From Chloroflexota bacterium (lineage in GTDB: Bacteria > Chloroflexota > Anaerolineae > Anaerolineales > Villigracilaceae), in assembly GCA_021787595.1 (NCBI GenBank), contig JAJYLQ010000014.1, forward strand, positions 1 to 64,000: a stretch of 64,000 nucleotides of DNA. The letters are read 5' to 3'. The notes below the pieces were generated by a model. It worked only from the letters and a program-made list of their open reading frames with translations, was not told the DNA's origin and ran no database searches. Numbering within the stretch: position 1 is the stretch's first letter; every line of letters begins with the position of its first letter. Shown piece by piece: positions 51,832 through 59,972 of the stretch. A program made the position numbers and the translations under genes.

Positions 51832-53133
51832 ATGTTGTATCGTATCCGTCGCATCTTCGAATGGTCGTTCATTTCTGCGATTTGCTTGATGCTGTTCACG
51901 TATAGCGCGCCGCGCGCCACAAGTCAATTCGACCGTGTGAGTGTCTACACGCGCGACATCGAGTTTGATTACATATCGTGGATGCTCGACGCGGCCCGCG
52001 TAAAAATCCAGCAGGGCGCGGTTGGGATGCCGGGCTACCTGAACCGCGAATCCAGCAAAGTTGTGGTGAGCGACGATCTGTTTGTCACACAGCAAATCAA
52101 CCAGGCAAACGACGCATTGAATCGCGTGTACGCCGATCCATCCATCACAGACAAAACTGCGGCCTCTGCTCGAATCCGCGCCGAACTCGCCGCGCTCGAC
52201 AAACAACAAGCCAGCCTGGCTCCCATCGCCGAGGCCATTTTACAGGGACAAGTCAGCCAGGTCGCGGCGGACTTCGGCCTCACCACACTCGGACAGCCGA
52301 TCCCCACCATTTCGTTCCATTCCACAGCGGTGCCGGACGCGCTGATCGTCTCGCCGCGCGACCACATCGAAGAAGTCGCGAACATTTCGCTCCTGCCTGG
52401 TCTGAGCGTTGACCAGCAAGCCGCGCTGGAAGACCGCGTAGACAAGGGTTTGAATGTTTCTTCGCTGGTCGTCCCGATTGGCGGTGTCGGCGTTTATCCG
52501 ACCATGATCATGCAGACCACCGATCTTGCGTGGCTCGTCAGCACGATCGCGCACGAATGGACGCACAATTATTTGACCCTTCGTCCGCTCGGAATGTTGT
52601 ATGATGCGTCGCCCGAACTTCGTACGATGAACGAAACGACGGCAGATATTTCCGGGACGGAGATCGGCGCGGAGGTCATGAAGCGTTATTATCCCGAATA
52701 TGGCAGCGCTTCATTTCCGGACGCTTCGACTTCGCTCAGCGCAGGCTTTGGGCTGGCCGCGTTCCCTAGAATCATTTCCAACGCTGACAATGCCGCGGCG
52801 CCCCCGCCCTTCAATTTCAACGCTGAGATGCACACGACGCGTGTCCATGTGGACGCGCTGCTTGCGCAAGGAAAGATCACCGAAGCCGAAGCCTACATGG
52901 AACAGCGCCGCCAGATCTTCGTGCAGAACGGTTATTACATTCGCAAACTCAACCAGGCCTATTTTGCATTTTATGGCGCGTACGCGGACGTCCCCGGCGG
53001 CGCGGCCGGCGCGGACCCGGTCGGCCCGGCAGTGCGAGCCTTGCGCGTTCGAAGCAAGTCCTTGGCTGATTTCATCAATCGCATCGCGTGGATGACTTCA
53101 TTTGACGAATTGAAGAAAGCAGTGGGACAATAG
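51832..53133 (+). CDS. Membrane-anchored HExxH (putative zinc protease) protein, unnamed family
   Basis: 433 residues. An N-terminal span (FISAICLMLFTYSA, about 13-26) is followed by a helical region and then the zinc-binding candidate WLVSTIAHEWTHNYLTLRPLG (HExxH 241-245). A downstream Glu in MNETTADISGTEIG (about 266) could be the third ligand, which would make a gluzincin-like site. I do not recognise the family. Residues about 297-308 (DASTSLSAGFGLA) come from a CTTCGACTTCGCTCAG repeat inserted in frame. It is followed by a MITE-like hairpin. Activity is inferred from the motif. Confidence 0.65.
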   Translation: MLYRIRRIFEWSFISAICLMLFTYSAPRATSQFDRVSVYTRDIEFDYISWMLDAARVKIQQGAVGMPGYLNRESSKVVVSDDLFVTQQINQANDALNRVYADPSITDKTAASARIRAELAALDKQQASLAPIAEAILQGQVSQVAADFGLTTLGQPIPTISFHSTAVPDALIVSPRDHIEEVANISLLPGLSVDQQAALEDRVDKGLNVSSLVVPIGGVGVYPTMIMQTTDLAWLVSTIAHEWTHNYLTLRPLGMLYDASPELRTMNETTADISGTEIGAEVMKRYYPEYGSASFPDASTSLSAGFGLAAFPRIISNADNAAAPPPFNFNAEMHTTRVHVDALLAQGKITEAEAYMEQRRQIFVQNGYYIRKLNQAYFAFYGAYADVPGGAAGADPVGPAVRALRVRSKSLADFINRIAWMTSFDELKKAVGQ

Positions 53134-53158
53134 GGAAAATCGCTTCTGTTTCATTCAA

Positions 53159-53204
53159 TGTCATTCTGAGTGGCGCCTTTAGCGCCACTTCGCTCAGGGT
53201 GACA
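53159..53204. repeat. 46-bp hairpin element with TGTCA/TGACA ends
   Basis: It starts TGTCATTCTGAG, contains TGGCGC/GCGCCA, and ends CTCAGGGTGACA. Sister elements are at 59850-59891 and 63789-63810. Confidence 0.75.
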
Positions 53205-53250
53205 TGAAGATAAACAATATTCGCGCCTTTTCACAGAGAGAAAACTCTTC

Positions 53251-54501
53251 ATGCGTTTGAAAACCTCTTTCCTCTTACTTCTTTCTTTCTCCGCATTAGT
53301 GCTTCTTGCATCCTGCTCATCGCAAGCCGCGGCGACACCAACCGCCAACGCGGTTTCATCTCCAACACCAACGCTTATTCCCGCCGCAACGTCGGCAGGA
53401 GCCGGCTGCACCGCGATCAACACCATTCCCACGCCGGAGGCCAGTTCATCAAATTTCCCGGCAGTCACCGCGACAGACTTTACACGCGGCCCATCCAACG
53501 CGCCGGTGACGATGATCGAATACTGCGATTTCCAAACGCCGATCTGTCTTTCGATGGCGGCGGTCGCAAGCAATCTCGTTTACAAACATCCAAAAGATTT
53601 GCAGTTTGTCTTTCGGCCTGTGCCAATCGCCGCGTTGGACAAATCACAAATGGCCGTGGACGCCGCCCTCGCCGCAGATGAACAGGGACATTTTTGGGAA
53701 ATGTACGATGTGCTGTTCCAGAAAAATGCGGAATGGGCAAACCTTTCCGAGACGGATTTCGAATCGTGGCTGGACAAACAAGCCTCGAGCCTCGGACTTG
53801 ACGCGTCCAAATTCTCAGCGGCGTTGAACAGTCCCGAAACGGCGAGCAAAGCCAAGTCCATGTTCGACGCGGCAAACACCGCGGGACTCCAGGCTGTCCC
53901 GTTGGTTTTGCTCAATGGCAAGCCGCAGCCCCTGTTCCAGCTCGATTTCAACACAATGGACTCAACCATCAGCCTGATCGCGTTAGGCGCGCGGCAATTC
54001 AAATCCTGCCCGGCGTTCAACATTGATCCGTCGAAGCAATACCTCGTGACCATTCACACAGAGAAAGGCGACATCGTGATTCAGCTTTTTCCAGACAAAG
54101 CACCGCTGGCTGTGAACTCGTTCGTCTTTCTCGCGCAAAATGGCTGGTATAACGGCGTGACGTTTCACCGTGTCATCCCCGGCTTTGTGGCACAGGCCGG
54201 CGATCCAAGCGGAACCGGCAACGGCGGGCCGGGATATGTTTTCAATGACGAAACGAACAATGGCCTGCAATTCGACAAACCCGGCGTAGTTGGCATGGCA
54301 AACTCCGGGCCAAACACGAACGGCAGCCAATTCTTCATCACGTACGCGCCGCAGCCGGGTTTGGATGGCCGGTACACAATTTTTGGGCAGGTTCTTCAAG
54401 GCATGAATGTTGTCGAGAGCCTGACGCCGCGCGACGCATCGAAGGATCCCGGCGCAGCGCCCGGCGATGAAATCATCAGCGTGAACATCGAGGTGAAATG
54501 A
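53251..54501 (+). CDS. Lipoprotein fusing a DsbA-like thioredoxin fold to a cyclophilin
   Basis: 416 residues. The lipoprotein signal ends LVLLASC (about 22). A Thr/Pro linker follows. The DsbA-like domain (about 75-240) has VTMIEYCDFQTPIC (residues 86-99): the usual CxxC is TPIC, so the first, nucleophilic cysteine is replaced by Thr. FRPVPI and LQAVPLVLLNGK (cis-Pro) are kept. The cyclophilin domain (about 260-416) has VTFHRVIPGFVAQAGDP and GMANSGPNTNGSQFFITYAPQPGLDGRYTIFGQV. It may be an exported foldase whose thioredoxin part holds clients rather than oxidising them. The next gene overlaps by 4 bases. Confidence 0.85.
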   Translation: MRLKTSFLLLLSFSALVLLASCSSQAAATPTANAVSSPTPTLIPAATSAGAGCTAINTIPTPEASSSNFPAVTATDFTRGPSNAPVTMIEYCDFQTPICLSMAAVASNLVYKHPKDLQFVFRPVPIAALDKSQMAVDAALAADEQGHFWEMYDVLFQKNAEWANLSETDFESWLDKQASSLGLDASKFSAALNSPETASKAKSMFDAANTAGLQAVPLVLLNGKPQPLFQLDFNTMDSTISLIALGARQFKSCPAFNIDPSKQYLVTIHTEKGDIVIQLFPDKAPLAVNSFVFLAQNGWYNGVTFHRVIPGFVAQAGDPSGTGNGGPGYVFNDETNNGLQFDKPGVVGMANSGPNTNGSQFFITYAPQPGLDGRYTIFGQVLQGMNVVESLTPRDASKDPGAAPGDEIISVNIEVK

Positions 54502-55742
54502 TGCAGAGCCGCGGTCGCGATTGGCGCACCATCCTGCTTGTCATCGGAGGCGCATGCGGCGCGCTGGCTGCGTTTGGCCTGGCAGTATTGACGATGTTCG
54601 TCGAAAGCGTCCAGGCCGTTCTGCATACGCTTTCAAAGAACAGCCCGACGCTGGTCGAAACCCTTGTGCTGGCAAGCGCGCTGATATTTGCAGGCGCGGT
54701 ATTATTGCCCGCCGTTTATTTTGGAATCCAACGATTACGCGGCAGGGAAATCGCGGCGGGGGCGCCGCGGCCGCTGAGATTTTGGGAAGCAGTTTTCATC
54801 CTCGCCATCTGGATTGGAGTTTCATTTCTGGCCCAGGCGCTTTTCGACTTTGGGATTCTCGGCTGGCTCGCGCCCCCATTTTATCTGCTTGCAATCGTTC
54901 TGCCCGTTTATCTTTTGGTGCGGCTCGCCGCCGGAGGCCTGGACGCGGGCTCGCGTGAACGCTTTTGGGGCGCGCTGGGGACCGGCATGGCCGTTGGCAC
55001 ATCCATTGCTGTTTTGAGCGAGCTGGCTCTTCTGATCATTGGATTGCTCGGCGTCGGAATTTATCTGGGATTGAATCCGCAGCTTCTGGATAGTTTTCAG
55101 CAAATCGCAAACCAGCTTTCGAATGCCGCAAACCTGGATGACGTGTTGACCATCGCAAGCCCGTGGCTGACAAGTCCGTGGGTCATTTTGCTGGGATTAT
55201 TTTTCTTCTCCGTATTAACTCCGCTGATCGAGGAAACCAGCAAATCAATCACAACCTGGCTGGTGTTTGATCATCTCAATTCGCCCGCGCAGGGATTTGT
55301 GGTCGGCGCGTTGAGCGGCGCGGGCTTCGGCCTGTTGGAAAGTTTGCTGGCATCCGCAACGCCCGATACGGGCTGGGCTTCGACGCTTTTGGTGCGCGGC
55401 GGAAGCACCATGATGCACATTGCCGCGGCAAGCATCACCGGCTGGGGCATCGCATCCTTTCGCGCCAGCAAACGTTTTCGATTTGCCGTCGGCTCGTATG
55501 CCCTGGCTATGTTCCTGCACAGCTTGTGGAACGCATGTGTCGTGTTCATCGTAGCCGGCGCCGCCGGGACAAATTCGCCTGACGCGGTTGGAACGGTCAT
55601 GGCGTTTGCCGGGATTTCCATCCTAGTCATTTTGTGCATCATCATTCCGCTGGCATTGGGATTGGGCAATTGGAGATTCCGCTCCGCGGCGAAACCAACA
55701 ACACTGATGCAGCCTCCAACTTTGGAGAACAACCAACAATAG
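54498..55742 (+). CDS. PrsW-like intramembrane metalloprotease
   Basis: 414 residues and about ten spans. PrsW/CAAX-type motifs occur in the second half: PLIEETSKSITTW (EExxK, about 243-255), GALSGAGFGLLESLL (about 271-285, FxxxE), STMMHIAAASITGWG (His) and AMFLHSLWNACVVF (HxxxN). These residues hold the metal in the membrane. PrsW cuts anti-sigma factors in Bacillus; the target here is unknown. It is translationally coupled (ATGA) to the DsbA-cyclophilin lipoprotein, suggesting a joint envelope-stress role, which is inference. Confidence 0.85.
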   Translation: MMQSRGRDWRTILLVIGGACGALAAFGLAVLTMFVESVQAVLHTLSKNSPTLVETLVLASALIFAGAVLLPAVYFGIQRLRGREIAAGAPRPLRFWEAVFILAIWIGVSFLAQALFDFGILGWLAPPFYLLAIVLPVYLLVRLAAGGLDAGSRERFWGALGTGMAVGTSIAVLSELALLIIGLLGVGIYLGLNPQLLDSFQQIANQLSNAANLDDVLTIASPWLTSPWVILLGLFFFSVLTPLIEETSKSITTWLVFDHLNSPAQGFVVGALSGAGFGLLESLLASATPDTGWASTLLVRGGSTMMHIAAASITGWGIASFRASKRFRFAVGSYALAMFLHSLWNACVVFIVAGAAGTNSPDAVGTVMAFAGISILVILCIIIPLALGLGNWRFRSAAKPTTLMQPPTLENNQQ

Positions 55743-55754
55743 TCCATTTACCAC

Positions 55755-55965
55755 GAAGCCGCCAAGACTCAAAGAGTTTTGGGTGACTTTGCGCCTTGAT
55801 GGTTTTGTGGATGCTCAAAAAAGGAATTGAAAGTTTGTCGTCCTGAGCGGAGCGGCGCCCTGAGCGCCGCGCAGTCGAAGGACATTTCAGCGGCATTGTG
55901 AGCGCCACGCTTCGGCTACGGTGCAATCCTTCGGCTTCGCTCAGGATGCACCTCCGCTCAGCGCG
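55755..55965. repeat. Composite dispersed repeats
   Basis: A CACGAAGCCGCCAAGACTC/TTGCGCCTTGATGG pair (about 55751-55808) is followed by TCCTGAGCGGAGCGGCGCCC, TGAGCGCCGCGCAGTCGAAGGA and GCTTCGGC...CTTCGGCTTCGCTCAGGA modules to about 55960. I see no gene in this gap of about 290 bases. Confidence 0.6.
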
Positions 55966-56021
55966 ATGCCGCTCTTCAAAAAAGTTTCAATAAGTTCAAG
56001 GAACGGAATTAAACTCAGCGG

Positions 56022-56027
56022 TAAAAT
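56022..56027 (+). promoter_or_regulatory. -10 box for leaderless trmI mRNA
   Basis: TAAAAT ends 6 bases before the ATG at 56034, with no ribosome-binding sequence. Confidence 0.5.
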
Positions 56028-56033
56028 ATCTTC

Positions 56034-56909
56034 ATGACTTTCAACAATACAACGTCCCCCGCCATGGGCGGGATTTCCAATATCGCACGCGACGGCGACC
56101 TTGTCGAACTCGTGGGCCTGCGGCATAAACATTTCATCATCCCGCTCAAAGCCGGTGCGAAGTTCGAGACGCATCGCGGCGTCATCCAGCACGACGACCT
56201 GATCGGCAAAGCCTGGGGCACGCAAGTCTTCAGTCATTTGGGTGCACCGTTCTTTTTGCTGCAGCCATCGCTCGCAGATTTGCTCACCGACCTGCCGCGC
56301 TCCACACAAATCCTTTATCCGAAAGACATCGGTTTCATTTTGGTGACGATGGGAATCGGGCCGGGCAAAAAAGTCATCGAAGCGGGAACCGGTTCCGGGT
56401 CCATGACGATCGCAATGGCGTACGCTGTCGGCGCGGAGGGACGCGTCATCTCGTACGAAATCCGGCCAGATATGCAGAATCTGGCGAAGAAGAATCTCGA
56501 GCGCGTCGGCCTCGCTTCGCGCGTGGACTTCAAGCTGCGCGACATCCAATCGGGCTTCGACGAAACCGACAGCGACGCGTTCTTCCTCGACGTGCCGAAT
56601 CCGTACGATTACATTCCGCAAGTCCGCGCCGCGTTGAAGCCGGGTGGATTCCTTTGCAGTCTTTTGCCAACCGTGAATCAGGTTGAACAATTATTGGTCG
56701 CACTGCGGCGCGAACGTTTTGCGTTCATCGAAGTCTGCGAAATTTTGGTGCGCTATTACAAAGCCGAGCCGGCGCGCCTGCGCCCCACCGACCGGATGGT
56801 GGCTCACACCGGCTTTTTGATTTTCGCGCGGCGGATCGAGCCGAGCGAAGATGAACGCGGCAAAGAGTTGGAAAAAGAAATCGACTCTGCCGATGTGTTC
56901 GGCCATTAG
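56034..56909 (+). CDS. trmI: tRNA (adenine-N1)-methyltransferase TrmI
   Basis: A 291-residue enzyme that makes m1A58 in tRNAs. A small N-terminal beta domain (GDLVELVGLRHKHFIIPLKAGAKFETHRGVIQHDDLIGKAWGT) is followed by QILYPKDIGFILVTMGIGPGKKVIEAGTGSGSMT (SAM motif I, about 116-124) and AFFLDVPNPYDYI (catalytic Asp motif, DxPxP, about 184). The C-terminus has RPTDRMVAHTGFLIFARRI. Archaeal- and Thermus-type TrmI enzymes share these blocks. The length is typical. Confidence 0.9.
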   Translation: MTFNNTTSPAMGGISNIARDGDLVELVGLRHKHFIIPLKAGAKFETHRGVIQHDDLIGKAWGTQVFSHLGAPFFLLQPSLADLLTDLPRSTQILYPKDIGFILVTMGIGPGKKVIEAGTGSGSMTIAMAYAVGAEGRVISYEIRPDMQNLAKKNLERVGLASRVDFKLRDIQSGFDETDSDAFFLDVPNPYDYIPQVRAALKPGGFLCSLLPTVNQVEQLLVALRRERFAFIEVCEILVRYYKAEPARLRPTDRMVAHTGFLIFARRIEPSEDERGKELEKEIDSADVFGH

Positions 56910-56938
56910 CAAATTTTATATGAAGGAGGCACTTTATT

Positions 56939-57490
56939 ATGCGTCGAATGTTTCGCCGTGAATTACGCCGGAGCTACGCTCCGCCCGATATGATCCTTGT
57001 TTTGCAGCGCGCCAACGAACTGATGGCGACCGGTGATTATGCCGGAGCTGCAAGTTCTTTTGAACAATTGGCGCGTGCCGCGGAAGGCCGTGCTGGAAAA
57101 CGCGCACCGCTGCTTTACATCCAGGCCGGACGCGCCCGCATCTTCGCCGGACAAAATGCGATGGGTGTGGATTTACTCGAACGCGGACTTGGCTTGTTCG
57201 CTGTGCGCGGTCGCCCGCGCAAGCTGGCGCGCGCCGCGTATCAGATCGTCAATGAACTGAATCAACGCGGGCTGACCAAAGAAGCTCAACAAATTACCAA
57301 ATACGTCATGGAACTTGAGCCCGGCATCAATCTGAATAATGTGCCAGCCGAAGACTTGGAGAAACATCCGACTTTGCCGACGCATTGCCCCGGCTGCGGC
57401 GCGCCGATCCATCCGGACGATGTGGATTGGATTGATAATTCCACCGCTGAATGTGAATATTGTGGGAGTCCGGTGCGAGGAGAAAATTAA
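56939..57490 (+). CDS. TPR-like protein with C-terminal zinc ribbon
   Basis: 183 residues. Residues about 20-130 are helical hairpins like TPR units (LQRANELMATGDYAGAASSFEQLARAAEG, YIQAGRARIFAGQNAMGVDLLERGLGLF, AYQIVNELNQRGLTKEAQQITKYV). The C-terminus is a zinc ribbon, CPGCGAPIHPDDVDWIDNSTAECEYCGSPV (about 151-180). GAAGGAGG precedes the ATG. It follows trmI by 29 bases, so it may share its transcript. I do not recognise a named family. Confidence 0.65.
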   Translation: MRRMFRRELRRSYAPPDMILVLQRANELMATGDYAGAASSFEQLARAAEGRAGKRAPLLYIQAGRARIFAGQNAMGVDLLERGLGLFAVRGRPRKLARAAYQIVNELNQRGLTKEAQQITKYVMELEPGINLNNVPAEDLEKHPTLPTHCPGCGAPIHPDDVDWIDNSTAECEYCGSPVRGEN

Positions 57491-57555
57491 ACACAAGGGA
57501 CTCAAAGGGCACGAAGCTTTTCTTTGTGTTCCTTTGTGCTCTTCGTGGTTAGAAA

Positions 57556-58155
57556 ATGAATCTGACCGAAGATTACATTGCCCAAAAATTACGCGAGGCC
57601 ATCGAAGCCGCCGGCCCATCAACAGATGGCTATGCCGAGATTGATCTCACAAAGGACGCGCGCCTGAAATGCGCGGCGGTGCTTGTGCCACTTCTTTGGC
57701 AGGCCGATGAATGGCATTTGCTTTTCACGCGTCGGACAGAACATGTGGAAAGCCACAAGGGACAAGTTTCCTTTCCTGGCGGCGCGTGCGATGAAGGCGA
57801 AGCGACTCCTGAAGAGACGGCTTTACGCGAAGCGAACGAAGAAGTCGGGATTGCTCCGCGTGACGTCCGCGTGCTGGGACGATTGGTCAACATGATCACG
57901 GTCACCAGCTTTCGCGTCACGCCGGTGGTGGGAATCATCAAATGGCCGACGGTTCTGCGCGTCGGACAAAACGAGGTCGAGCGCGTGTTTACCATTCCAC
58001 TCAATTGGCTGGCTGACAAACGCAATCGCTGGGAATTCACGATGCTGGGGCGCAGCCGTTCGCTGATCGCCTATCATCCGTATGACGGCGAATTGCTCTG
58101 GGGTGCGACCGCAAGAATGACCGTGGATTTTTTGAAAGTATTGAAGCTGGCATAA
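57556..58155 (+). CDS. Nudix hydrolase, CoA-pyrophosphatase-like
   Basis: 199 residues. The Nudix box GGACDEGEATPEETALREANEEVGI (about 75-99) fits Gx5Ex7REUxEExGU. Just before it, TRRTEHVESHKGQVSFPGG matches the LLTxR..HxGQxxFPGG motif of the NudL/CoA diphosphatase group. It would split CoA or related dinucleotides. The 65-base gap before it is a palindrome of the CACAAAG type (AACACAAGGGACTC...CTTCGTGGTT), a dispersed repeat. Confidence 0.85.
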   Translation: MNLTEDYIAQKLREAIEAAGPSTDGYAEIDLTKDARLKCAAVLVPLLWQADEWHLLFTRRTEHVESHKGQVSFPGGACDEGEATPEETALREANEEVGIAPRDVRVLGRLVNMITVTSFRVTPVVGIIKWPTVLRVGQNEVERVFTIPLNWLADKRNRWEFTMLGRSRSLIAYHPYDGELLWGATARMTVDFLKVLKLA

Positions 58156-58164
58156 TCAGAAAAA

Positions 58165-58350
58165 AATTTAACGCAAGGTCGCAGAGCCGCGAAGACGAAT
58201 TCGTGTTGAAGCGCGGACTTCAGTCCGCCAGCCGAAAAATTCGCAGACTGAAGTCTGCATTCCGCAAAATTTGTCTGCGTTCCGCAAAATTTGCCCTTTG
58301 CCGAAATTCAAAAAGACTTTGCGCCTTCGCGTCTTGGCGTTAAATCATGC
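58165..58350. repeat. Nested repeats between Nudix and L25 genes
   Basis: Outer TTAACGCAAGGTCGCAGAGC and TTTGCGCCTTCGCGTCTTGG blocks surround GCGGACTTCAGTCCGC and GCAGACTGAAGTCTGC hairpins and a repeated TCTGCGTTCCGCAAAATTTG. No gene is seen in this 330-base gap. Confidence 0.65.
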
Positions 58351-58440
58351 CGCGAAAAAAATCTGCGTCTATCTGCGTCCAATGCCCTACGCCCTTTGTA
58401 CTTTGAGGGTTCAGGGTCTGTGGCTGAACCAGAAAACAAA

Positions 58441-58466
58441 AACTCCCCGCCAGTTGACGGGGAGTT
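58441..58466. terminator. Terminator hairpin at the 3' end of rplY
   Basis: AACTCCCCG (58441-58449) pairs with CGGGGAGTT (58458-58466). For the minus-strand gene it is followed by TTTTGTTTTCT. Confidence 0.75.
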
Positions 58467-58483
58467 CGCTTTCACATTGGAAC

Positions 58484-59170
58484 TTATTTCCTCTTTTCGC
58501 CTTCTTCGGGAGCTTCTTCTTCCTTCTTGCCGCGTTCCACGGAGAGTTCTGGCTCGGCGGCTTCGCCTTCAACAGGCACCGCGCCTTCCGCCGCGGCAAC
58601 CGGAGCTTCTTCCTCGATCTTGGCGAAGGTCGCAACCACGACCATTTCATCGAGATCATCCAACACGCGTAATTTTTCGTCAATCACCAGGTCGCGCACA
58701 TGGATGCCATCGCCGGGTTTCACCAGCGGAGCAATATCCACAACGATCTTGTCCGGCAGATCAGCAGGCAAGCACTCCACAGAAAGCGAATGCAGGCCGG
58801 TAACCAACACCGCGTTCTGATCCTTCACCGCGAGCGAAAGACCGGTTAATTCGATGCGGACTTCCGCATGCAGCTTCTCGGTCAGCGAGACAGCCAGGAA
58901 ATCAACGTGGATCAGATTCCCTTTGATGAAATTGCGCTGGCGTTCGCGAACCAGTGTCGGATACTCTTTTCCATCCAGGGAAATTGTCACCAGCGTGGAC
59001 GAACCGACTTTGCCCAACGCCAAGTTCGCGTCGTGCGCATCCAATGAAATATTGAGCGGATCGGTGTGACGACCATAGATCACTGCCGGCAACTTTCCAG
59101 CGCGGCGCAAGGCGCCAACCTGCTTGCCTCGCACATCGCGCCTGGATGCTTTTAGAACAACTTTCTCCAT
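58484..59170 (-). CDS. rplY: Ribosomal protein L25 (Ctc/TL5 type)
   Basis: 228 residues. The N-terminal 5S rRNA-binding domain (LKASRRDVRGKQVGALRRAGKLPAVIYGRHTDPLNISLDAHDANLAL) is followed by the TL5/Ctc beta domain (LIHVDFLAVSLTEKLHAEVRIELTG; LPDKIVVDIAPLVKPGDGIHVRDLVIDEKLRVLDDLDEMVVVAT). A low-complexity acidic tail with Glu/Ala/Lys (about 185-228) ends it. The start at 59170 has AGGAG 5 bases upstream; a longer frame to 59197 is unlikely. Confidence 0.93.
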   Translation of the reverse strand: MEKVVLKASRRDVRGKQVGALRRAGKLPAVIYGRHTDPLNISLDAHDANLALGKVGSSTLVTISLDGKEYPTLVRERQRNFIKGNLIHVDFLAVSLTEKLHAEVRIELTGLSLAVKDQNAVLVTGLHSLSVECLPADLPDKIVVDIAPLVKPGDGIHVRDLVIDEKLRVLDDLDEMVVVATFAKIEEEAPVAAAEGAVPVEGEAAEPELSVERGKKEEEAPEEGEKRK

Positions 59171-59281
59171 CTTTTCTCCTCGAGCGCCTCTCACCAATGA
59201 CAGCGGCTAAAGTCGCTACTCCGGTTACCTTCGCTCTTTAGAATGAATTTCTGCAAAGCGGACGAACCGCTTAACATTCAA

Positions 59282-59812
59282 CTAATCGCGGCGGAACAAA
59301 CCGCGCACCAACAAGAATAACACACCGCCGAATAATCCACCGAGCAAACCTGCGATCAACGCGCTGCGGGCATCCATCACGGTGTGGACTTCACCTTCGA
59401 CGCGATTGCCAAACAGAACAAGAGCTTCGATCCGTTCGCCCCGGACCTCGCGGCCGGCAACCACGCCCGCGTATGTGTTTCCCAAATTGGCTGTTCCTGC
59501 CACCGCGGCTCCGACAGCGCCATTCACAACATTGACCGTGTCCGCGCGGACGACAGCCGCGGCGCTGGTTTGCATGGACACTTCGCGGGCATTCATCAAT
59601 GCAAGCGCAGACTCGTGCGCGTCGACTTTGTCAACTTTCAATTCAGCCGCGGCGCTCAAATGCAATTCCACTTCGTCCGCAGAAATTTCCTGCGCCGCGC
59701 TCTGATTCATCCGCACCAATTCGGCTTTGACGGACTCAACGCTCGATTGCGACAGGTTGGACACCTGAGGCAGTTCGTTGTCAGAGTCGCTGGTTGAAAC
59801 GGAGTCCGGCAT
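59282..59812 (-). CDS. Tail-anchored protein with regular Ala/Ser-rich repeats
   Basis: 176 residues. The middle (about 25-130) has short repeating units in which hydrophobic and small residues alternate (AAQEISADEVELHLSAAAELKVDKVDAHESALAL...TSAAAVVRADTVNVVNGAVGAAVAG), the pattern of a stacked beta-solenoid. A C-terminal membrane span with a basic end (LIAGLLGGLFGGVLFLLVRGLFRRD) anchors it. The start at 59812 avoids the dispersed repeat that encodes the longer frame's N-terminus. The family is unknown to me; a surface or scaffold role is a guess. Confidence 0.55.
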   Translation of the reverse strand: MPDSVSTSDSDNELPQVSNLSQSSVESVKAELVRMNQSAAQEISADEVELHLSAAAELKVDKVDAHESALALMNAREVSMQTSAAAVVRADTVNVVNGAVGAAVAGTANLGNTYAGVVAGREVRGERIEALVLFGNRVEGEVHTVMDARSALIAGLLGGLFGGVLFLLVRGLFRRD

Positions 59813-59849
59813 AAGTCCAAGAAGGGTGCGTAAGTTTTTATCAAAGAGC

Positions 59850-59935
59850 GAGATTCTTCGTGGCGCCAAAGCGCCACTCAGAATGACAGAAAGTATTATT
59901 CAGAAAAATGCGTGGCGCTGAGGCGCCACGCCAGT
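59850..59935. repeat. GTGGCGC hairpin elements
   Basis: GTGGCGC/GCGCCAC followed by TCAGAATGACA (59861-59889), and a second GTGGCGC/GCGCCAC unit near 59912-59931. They match the element at 53159. Confidence 0.65.
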
Positions 59936-59972
59936 CGAGCGGCTTGAATTTTAGCCGGGCAAGATGCTTTCG

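Noticed and set aside
55941-56690. 249-residue minus-strand ORF over trmI
   Set aside because: trmI has clear SAM motifs on the plus strand; the antisense frame has none.
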